Below are positions 5,117 through 9,746 of a stretch of DNA of 9,746 bases, one piece after another (within the stretch, counting starts at the first letter, position 1; the number at the start of each line of letters is the position of its first letter). The translations under genes were made by a program, and so were the position numbers. This DNA is from an uncultured Clostridia bacterium (GTDB lineage Bacteria > Bacillota > Clostridia > Christensenellales > UBA1242), in the NCBI GenBank assembly GCA_937914725.1, contig CALDMJ010000120.1, positions 1-9,746 of the forward strand, read 5' to 3'. Under the pieces are notes generated by a model, which did no database searches, was not told where the DNA came from, and saw nothing but the letters and a program-made list of their open reading frames with translations.

Positions 5117-5349
5117 ATAGGACTATCCCCACCACGAGAACTTGGGCATATAGAAATTACTCAGCCCGCCGTCCAAATAGACTATTTGAGCGTAGGGAAA
5201 GCACCTGCAGCAGCGGGGCTTTCCCCGCCAGCACCTGTAGCAGTGGCCTTTACCACGAGAACGGAGGCACATAGAATGTACTTAAGTTTGCCGTCCGCAA
5301 AAATAACTTACCTGTAGGGACAGTACCTGCAGCAGCGGCCTATGCCGCT
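5117..5349 (-). ncRNA. Putative structured RNA element with four related tetraloop hairpins after the capsid gene
   Basis: In mRNA sense four hairpins occur: AGCGGC-AUAG-GCCGCU (5349-5334), GUGGU-AAAG-GCCAC (5256-5243), GCGGGG-AAAG-CCCCGC (5228-5213) and UGGGG-AUAG-UCCUA (5131-5118). All four loops fit A[U/A]AG. The second and fourth stems need G.U pairs that would be C-A mismatches in plus-strand RNA, which favours an RNA acting in the minus-strand transcript. Spacing is about 93, 26 and 97 bases, so each hairpin pair brackets one copy of a longer repeat. GC content of 5161-5340 is 99/180, against about 26/60 in nearby capsid sequence (5401-5460). The first hairpin overlaps the capsid stop codon. 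There is no U-tract. I do not recognise it as a known RNA family. It could modulate mRNA stability between the abundant coat protein and the low-copy connectors, or be a degenerate coding repeat. Confidence 0.5.
5131..5338. repeat. Two diverged ~86-base tandem units plus a third partial copy
   Basis: Unit A (5131-5216) and unit B (5252-5338) both begin ACCACGAGAAC and end ACCTGCAGCAGCGG on the plus strand. By hand they align at about 70% identity with one single-base gap. Shared inner blocks include GCCGTCC and GTAGGGA. A third, partial copy is the 16-mer GCACCTGTAGCAGTGG at 5231-5246, matching 5201-5216 and 5323-5338. The single-base length difference shifts the reading frame within the unit, and stop codons fall in different frames, so the repeat is not a clean coding repeat on either strand. 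The units fill the 254-base gap between the capsid gene and the next gene, the longest gap inside the operon. Confidence 0.8.
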
Positions 5350-6511
5350 AGGCTTCGGTAATGCCAGTGATGACGCCTTGTCCCGCAGGGTGGTCGCAAA
5401 GCAATTCCGCATATTTTACAAGTGTAGCTGTGTAAACTGGCTTGCCCGCAATTTGCTTCAAAACATTGCCGTTTTCCCCCTCAAGCCAACGCCAATCGCA
5501 AAGTTGGTGCAAAGCAAAATCTTTTGTATTGAGGAAATACATATTCCCCGATTTAGCAAAACGGTCGGAAATAAGCGGAATTCCGTTGAAACTGATTGCC
5601 TTGTAGCCGCCCTTCAAATCAAGCACGTCTATGTTTGACCTGAATGAGTTGAGGTATTTTTGATATGCGCGTTTGACACCATTTGAGCAAACGATGTAGT
5701 CAACGTCGCCGTTTGACGCTTCATTGATAAGGTCAATCATATTTTGCATTTTGATATCATCAATCGTCGTTGATGTGGTCGATTGTGGCTTCATAAAAGC
5801 ATAACTAGCTTTGCTAAGCCCGTAAAGTGTCGCGTTGCTGAAAATTCCGTCAAGACCTGTAATTTCGTTTTTGTAGGAATTTTGCACCGTGACATAAACA
5901 GTATCCGTTACTTTGTCAAGGTCCAATGCTTGATCAAAGTAAACTTTTTTGTTCGCGCGGTCAATTGATGTGATGCGCAATTTCGAACCAACGACGGCGT
6001 GTTTGTTTGTAACAAGGTCACAAACCAAACCTTCAATCAAGTTTTGTGTGCTTGCAACAATGCCGCAAAAGAGGACGTCCTCATCTGCAGTCAAAGTCGT
6101 GAGAGTACCTGTACCATCACCGAAAAGCATACGTCCAAAATTGAACTTGCTTGCCTTTATCAAGCCTTCCATTTCAGAATTTAGCAAGTTGACAAACGCG
6201 CCTGCGCTATTGCTTGATGCGCGAATTGCTTTGTCGGAAATTTCAATTGTACCAAACAAGTTCTTCAATGTTGATGTGAAGTTTACATAGTTGTTTTGTG
6301 CGCTCGTTGGGAGTGTTCCATCCTCAGTCCCTGCGCCAATGCCGCCGTTAATGCCGACAGGTGCAAGTTTTTTGACTTCTTTTCCCCATACGTCTTGCGT
6401 TGTTTGCTTTATCATATTATAAAGCGGGTTTGTTTTTGTATTAAGTTGATTGCTTACCACGCCAAGGTAAACTGTTTTTAAGGCGTTTTCTGCTGTTGAT
6501 AATGTTACCAT
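5348..6511 (-). CDS. Phage major capsid (coat) protein
   Basis: The 387-residue protein shows a pattern I associate with major capsid proteins of Bacillota phages: NQLNTKTNPLYNMI (21-34), DVWGKEVKKLAPVGINGG (40-57), GAGTEDGTLP (59-68), GTIEISDKAIRASS (87-100), GAFVNLLNSEMEGLI (104-118) and FNFGRMLFGDGTG (123-135). It ends with VYTATLVKYAELLCDHPAG and a short ITEA tail. The HK97-like coat fold is expected from gene order and family. It forms the icosahedral shell together with the scaffold encoded just upstream. The start ATG at 6511 has AAAGGAG 6 bases upstream, the best site in the window, fitting the most abundant virion protein. The TAG stop lies in the first hairpin of the repeat region. 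Size is normal for the group. Confidence 0.88.
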   Translation of the reverse strand: MVTLSTAENALKTVYLGVVSNQLNTKTNPLYNMIKQTTQDVWGKEVKKLAPVGINGGIGAGTEDGTLPTSAQNNYVNFTSTLKNLFGTIEISDKAIRASSNSAGAFVNLLNSEMEGLIKASKFNFGRMLFGDGTGTLTTLTADEDVLFCGIVASTQNLIEGLVCDLVTNKHAVVGSKLRITSIDRANKKVYFDQALDLDKVTDTVYVTVQNSYKNEITGLDGIFSNATLYGLSKASYAFMKPQSTTSTTIDDIKMQNMIDLINEASNGDVDYIVCSNGVKRAYQKYLNSFRSNIDVLDLKGGYKAISFNGIPLISDRFAKSGNMYFLNTKDFALHQLCDWRWLEGENGNVLKQIAGKPVYTATLVKYAELLCDHPAGQGVITGITEA

Positions 6512-6576
6512 TTTTTGCTCCTTTTTTTGATAAAATCACAATTTTGCGAAGCGGTGGTAGTTGAACATTTTGCATT

Positions 6577-7527
6577 TTAATCGGATAATAATTTTTCCAA
6601 AACTACGCGCGCTTCGCTCAATGTCGTTGGCACGGCGGGCGTCGAAGCAGGTATGCTTGCGCCAAAATTTTTTGTCATAAATAGCGGCAAATTATTTCGC
6701 TGGCAGCCATCGACATATTCACTGATGATTGTATCATATGCTTGTTTGTTGTTTTGAGCCAAACTCACGATGAACTCAGGGTCTGCAATTTTTGTCTCAA
6801 AGTCCGTCTTTTTCTCGGAAAGAATAGTCAAGACGGCTTGTGCAATCCCGCTTGCATCATCTAAAAGTTTGCTGTTTTGCATAATCTTGTTTGCAATTTC
6901 AAGATATGTTTCTTTGCTAATTTGTCCTGTTTCGACAAATTCTTTTAATTGCGAATTAATTTGATTTTCATCAAAAGTTGATGATTTTTCATTATTTTTT
7001 TGTGTTTTTTCAGTGTTTTTTGCATTATTGTCAGCATTTTCACTGACAATTACATTTCCAGCGGGTAATTGTTCGCTTTCATTTGGCGAGCAAATTTCAC
7101 TATTTTGTTCGCTCTCAATTTGCGTTTGAGTGTTATTGTTTTGTTCACTTGCGCATAACTCTAAGTCGGTCTTTTTGTCAAGATTATCAGCTTTGTTTTG
7201 CTCAAGTTGTTTTAGAAGTTGGCTCCTTCGCGTGAACTCTGCTTGCAAATTTTCGTACGCTTTAGCAAGCTGTTCCACACTCTTAAATTTGCCGAGGATG
7301 TTCATATTTTGCGCGTCCCGTGTTTCTAAATCTTTACAGTTTTCAGTTACTTCATTCGCACTCTGGGGATTTTCCGCAATGCTTTCGCTATCTTCGTTTT
7401 CGGCATTGGGGAATTGAATTACAGGTTCTTCATTCTCATTTTCCGCGCGCGAAACGGTGTTTTGTGTTATATCATTTTGATTTTTAATTGTACTGATGTT
7501 TTCGATTTTTTCTTCATTATTTTCCAT
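6577..7527 (-). CDS. Capsid assembly scaffold-like protein
   Basis: The 316-residue protein lies between portal and coat, the standard place for a scaffold (P22 gp8 position). Residues 1-75 are acidic and low-complexity. Residues 79-103 (GKFKSVEQLAKAYENL, then QAEFTRRSQ) form the short conserved motif I know from capsid-assembly proteins of Bacillota phages. Residues 104-185 are again Asn/Glu/Gln/Ser-rich. Residues 190-316 are a helical domain (LKEFVETGQISKETYLEIA; ADPEFIVSLAQNN; TLSEARVVLEKLL) that probably binds the coat subunit. Scaffolds direct procapsid assembly inside the shell and then leave or are degraded. The ATG at 7527 has GAGGTAAGGGA upstream at suitable distance. The low-complexity block NTEKTQKNNEK (171-181) resembles one in the coiled-coil protein of this operon. 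Confidence 0.75.
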   Translation of the reverse strand: MENNEEKIENISTIKNQNDITQNTVSRAENENEEPVIQFPNAENEDSESIAENPQSANEVTENCKDLETRDAQNMNILGKFKSVEQLAKAYENLQAEFTRRSQLLKQLEQNKADNLDKKTDLELCASEQNNNTQTQIESEQNSEICSPNESEQLPAGNVIVSENADNNAKNTEKTQKNNEKSSTFDENQINSQLKEFVETGQISKETYLEIANKIMQNSKLLDDASGIAQAVLTILSEKKTDFETKIADPEFIVSLAQNNKQAYDTIISEYVDGCQRNNLPLFMTKNFGASIPASTPAVPTTLSEARVVLEKLLSD

Positions 7528-7630
7528 ATTAATTCCCTTACCTCAATTTTGCACTGCGTGCTGAATTTTCATTGTTTTATTGTCATTTTTTTACTACTTT
7601 TGGACTCAAAATTTTTGAACACGTGTTTGT

Positions 7631-7668
7631 TTTTTCTGCGGTTGAAAAAATCAATTATCGCAGAAAAA
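7631..7668. repeat. Inverted repeat in the portal-scaffold gap
   Basis: TTTTTCTGCG (7631-7640) and CGCAGAAAAA (7659-7668) are perfect reverse complements. Inside, TTGA (7642-7645) and TCAA (7651-7654) can extend the structure. Nearby, AACACGTGTT (7618-7627) is a 10-bp palindrome. On both strands the stem is followed by A-rich rather than T-rich sequence, so it is not an intrinsic terminator. It occupies the 171-base gap between portal and scaffold, in which I see no convincing gene or promoter. It may be an RNA processing or stability element. Confidence 0.6.
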
Positions 7669-7698
7669 CGATGTTATTTTTTAAAATTAACAAAACAT

Positions 7699-9564
7699 TT
7701 ATCGTACGGCTTCGCGGAGTGAAAGCGCGGATATCGCCTCTTTATGTTCTTCAATATGCTTTAATATTCTCTCGCGGATTTCCGCGTGCTTTGGATTTGA
7801 TTCGTCAAGCGTATCCGAAAGTAAAAATGCGGTATGCTCTGTTATGTGAATTTGGTGATCGTCGATTTGTGATACTTTTGGCGTTTTATCGTCGTTTAGA
7901 CACTCTATGCACTCTTTTTGTGCTCTGCCCCGCTGCAAACTTGCGATATCCTGACCTTGCTCCCAAATACCAAATCCCAAAAGTTCTAGCGCTTTACTGC
8001 GCATACGGTTATCAATTTTGCCGTCCTCATTAGATAGCAAGCCTGCGTTCAAGAGTTCAAAGACCATACTGCGGCGCTGAGCAACTGTTTCGGTCAATTC
8101 GTTTTCGGTTTCAAAAACAACATCTTCACTACTAATGTCGGAACTATCAAAGTAAAATAGTTCGACTTCGCGATTGTCCCCGCCGATAATTCTACCGACG
8201 CGTTTGCGCGCAACAAATTGTTTGTATAGCCTCAAAATATGTTTGCCGATTAATTTTATTGCACTACGTATTTCTTCGGCGCTGGTTGTCAATTTTGCGT
8301 CATCTTGCTCAATCAAAAGTTGAAGTGCAGTTCCGCTCATATTTGCATATGTGCTAATGGCACTTGTCAAATCGCTGAGCCCCGAGAGAACAGTCATTTG
8401 ATTCATCAATCTATCTTCTTCGTTTGAAAAATCGCTTGGCAGTCCGCCATTTTGCAAAAAGTGTGGCGGATTTGAGCCTTGTCTATAGACAAGTATTTTC
8501 CCCGGACGCAAGCCGTCCTCCTCAAGTGAGTCGGTGTCGATGCTGCCGTCCTCGACGCTCAAGACCCCTTGCGCGATGCGATTCATAAACTCGTGCTTGC
8601 GGTTTTTAGTTGAGTTCAGTGCACGTTGGAGCGGAATTATTCTGTCAATTATTGTTGTTCCAAAAAAGTTTGACGCTTGTTCTTGCGAAATTTGACGTAC
8701 AAATGGGAGTCCACGCTCGCCATCATCTAAGTTTTCAAACGGCAATTCGCCCGAATATACAAGTTTTTTGCCCGCGATAATAATCAATCGTCCATTTTTG
8801 TGCGCGACTGATGGTCGCTCATAGTATTCAAGCACAATAGCGTGGTTTGCTTTGGTTGTTTTGATAACACTATTATTTAGCGTGCCAATTCCCAAACCTG
8901 CGCTTGTGTTTTCCGCTGTATCGGCGGAAATTACGTCTATATTTTCGCCTGCGACATCTATGCCCCACATTTGTTTGATGACGTCCACGTGATATGCGCG
9001 GGCGTGGATGATTGAGCGGCAGTCGTCCAAGCTTTCGCACGCGCAGTTGTCGGGGTAAATTTCAAACGGCGGACAAATGGTAACGCTGACGTCGCCTTCG
9101 TGGATTTTCTTACCTTTTTCGTTTTGCCCGACGACGCGACCGCTGTTAGAGTCCCAAACAATTTTATAAAAAGATGTTCCGCAAAGTTCGCTCCATTTGG
9201 TCGCTTTTGCAATGAGACTTGAAAGGTTTAATTTGTGTTCGACTGCTTTCAAAATACATTTGCTGACCTTTGCGGACTTGATGTCCTTTTCTTCGCTGGT
9301 GCTTGGCAACACGGTCATTTTGGGACGGACACGTGCAAGTTTTGCGAGTCTACTTTCGTACATTGTCGCAAGATAGTTGTAGGGTTGTTTTTCTTGCCAT
9401 TCAAAATCACTTTCAAGATTACAGGTGTTGCCTAGCCCGTCAACTGAACAAAATTGATTGCCAACGACAAAGTTTAGGTTGACTTGCCATTGTCTTTCAA
9501 AGGGTTTGCGCTCCATTTTGCGGCGCTCAAATTCTTCTAAAATTTCGTTTACTATTTCTTCCAT
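7699..9564 (-). CDS. Phage portal protein, P22 type
   Basis: The 621-residue protein has the order of conserved segments seen in P22-type portals: N-terminal helix with ERQWQVNLNFVVGNQ (23-37), EKQPYNYLATMYESRLAKL (58-76), VRPKMTVLP (79-87), the wing segment WSELCGTSFYKIVWD (124-138), PPFEIYPDN (165-173), LPFVRQ, then FFGTTIIDRIIPLQRALNST (300-319) leading to the stem helices, an MSGTALQLLIEQDDAKL segment (409-425), and a C-terminal HQIHITEHTAFL block (570-581). The dodecameric portal sits at one capsid vertex, binds terminase, passes DNA and carries the adaptor ring. The ATG at 9564 has AGGAG upstream that overlaps the TAG stop of the preceding gene, so the two are likely coupled. Length is a little below P22 gp1 (725 residues). 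Confident call. Confidence 0.88.
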   Translation of the reverse strand: MEEIVNEILEEFERRKMERKPFERQWQVNLNFVVGNQFCSVDGLGNTCNLESDFEWQEKQPYNYLATMYESRLAKLARVRPKMTVLPSTSEEKDIKSAKVSKCILKAVEHKLNLSSLIAKATKWSELCGTSFYKIVWDSNSGRVVGQNEKGKKIHEGDVSVTICPPFEIYPDNCACESLDDCRSIIHARAYHVDVIKQMWGIDVAGENIDVISADTAENTSAGLGIGTLNNSVIKTTKANHAIVLEYYERPSVAHKNGRLIIIAGKKLVYSGELPFENLDDGERGLPFVRQISQEQASNFFGTTIIDRIIPLQRALNSTKNRKHEFMNRIAQGVLSVEDGSIDTDSLEEDGLRPGKILVYRQGSNPPHFLQNGGLPSDFSNEEDRLMNQMTVLSGLSDLTSAISTYANMSGTALQLLIEQDDAKLTTSAEEIRSAIKLIGKHILRLYKQFVARKRVGRIIGGDNREVELFYFDSSDISSEDVVFETENELTETVAQRRSMVFELLNAGLLSNEDGKIDNRMRSKALELLGFGIWEQGQDIASLQRGRAQKECIECLNDDKTPKVSQIDDHQIHITEHTAFLLSDTLDESNPKHAEIRERILKHIEEHKEAISALSLREAVR

Positions 9565-9573
9565 TTTAATCTC

Positions 9574-9746
9574 CTATTTTGTTTTTTCGCTTTTTTTGAT
9601 TGAATTTAGGCATTTTTTTAATTCATTTGCGCAGTTTCCGCACAAAAACAGGTGCGTGCGCGCGTCCTCAGGATTTTTTGTGACGACGTATTCCGCGGTG
9701 TTTCCGCAGCCGACAATGTCACATTGTTTGACAAAAATTGTTTTTC
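9574..9746 (-). CDS. C-terminal part of a small zinc-binding protein, 5' end outside the window
   Basis: An open minus-strand frame enters from the right edge and gives 56 residues before the TAG at 9576-9574. It contains C-X4-C (CDIVGC) and, 21 residues later, C-X2-C (CGNC), followed by a basic helix ending KKSEKTK. Four cysteines in two knuckles suggest a zinc ribbon or treble-clef-like fold. The stop codon shares bases with the AGGAG of the portal gene, so the two are co-translated. In many phages this position lies between large terminase and portal, so it may be an accessory of packaging or gene control, but nothing visible fixes its role. The true start is not in the window. It is shorter than common ORF cut-offs, yet the cysteine pattern and tight junction support it. 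Confidence 0.65.
   Translation of the reverse strand, partial: KTIFVKQCDIVGCGNTAEYVVTKNPEDARTHLFLCGNCANELKKCLNSIKKSEKTK

Noticed and set aside
5094..5135. GTG at 5135 as start of the small conserved protein
   Set aside because: The start would lie inside the repeat unit without a ribosome binding site; the ATG at 5093 has AAGGAAG at ideal spacing and begins the family-like sequence.
5131..5338. CRISPR array or tRNA in the repeat region
   Set aside because: Only two diverged long units and no regular short repeat-spacer pattern; no cloverleaf or T-arm consensus.
7572..8033. 153-residue plus-strand frame at the portal 3' end
   Set aside because: It lies antisense to a confident portal gene, has no plausible start site and no recognisable domain.
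1..9746. Recoded TAG stop codon as in some gut phages
   Set aside because: TAG, TAA and TGA all end genes here at sensible family-length positions with the next ribosome binding site following.

Overview
The window is one late-gene block of a double-stranded DNA tailed phage or prophage. Every convincing gene lies on the minus strand, so it reads from right to left. Strong AAGGAG-type ribosome binding sites, short gaps, AT-rich sequence and the types of holin point to a phage of a low-GC Bacillota (Firmicutes, clostridia-like) host. TAA, TAG and TGA all end genes here, so there is no sign of a recoded stop codon.

Order in the direction of transcription: the 3' end of a small zinc-binding protein gene (9746 to 9574); portal (9564 to 7699); scaffold-like capsid assembly protein (7527 to 6577); major capsid protein (6511 to 5348); an unusual GC-rich, repeat-containing, hairpin-rich stretch (5349 to 5117); a small conserved phage protein (5093 to 4782); a gp4-like head-tail adaptor (4673 to 4110); a gp10-like tail hub or stabilisation protein (4065 to 2566); a long coiled-coil protein (2464 to 1154); a BhlA/UviB-type holin-like protein (1152 to 838); a phi-LC3-type holin (751 to 335); and a Rho-independent terminator (325 to 291). 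Portal, scaffold, coat, gp4-like and gp10-like genes appear in the same order as in phage P22. I therefore infer a short-tailed (podovirus-like) particle, with the coiled-coil gene sitting where P22 has its needle and ejection proteins. Terminase, endolysin and receptor-binding proteins are not in the window.

Left of the terminator is about 290 bases of AT-rich DNA. It holds a 15-bp inverted repeat with a competing inner hairpin, then a minus-strand extended -10 promoter, a ribosome binding site, and an ATG that opens a gene running off the left edge. That gene enters a run of at least ten G after eight codons. It is a separately promoted unit, such as a cargo gene, a receptor-binding gene or host DNA, and may be phase-variable unless the G run is an assembly artefact.

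The most unusual feature is between the capsid gene and the next gene. Two diverged copies of an ~86-base unit, three copies of a 16-base motif and four small hairpins with related tetraloops (AUAG, AAAG, AAAG, AUAG in mRNA sense) fill about 230 bases at ~55% GC. Two of the hairpins are completed by G.U pairs that exist only in the mRNA-sense strand, which argues for a structured RNA element. A second unusual RNA feature is an 11-bp hairpin placed between the Shine-Dalgarno sequence and the ATG of the gp4-like gene, resembling the arrangement in phage T4 gene 38.
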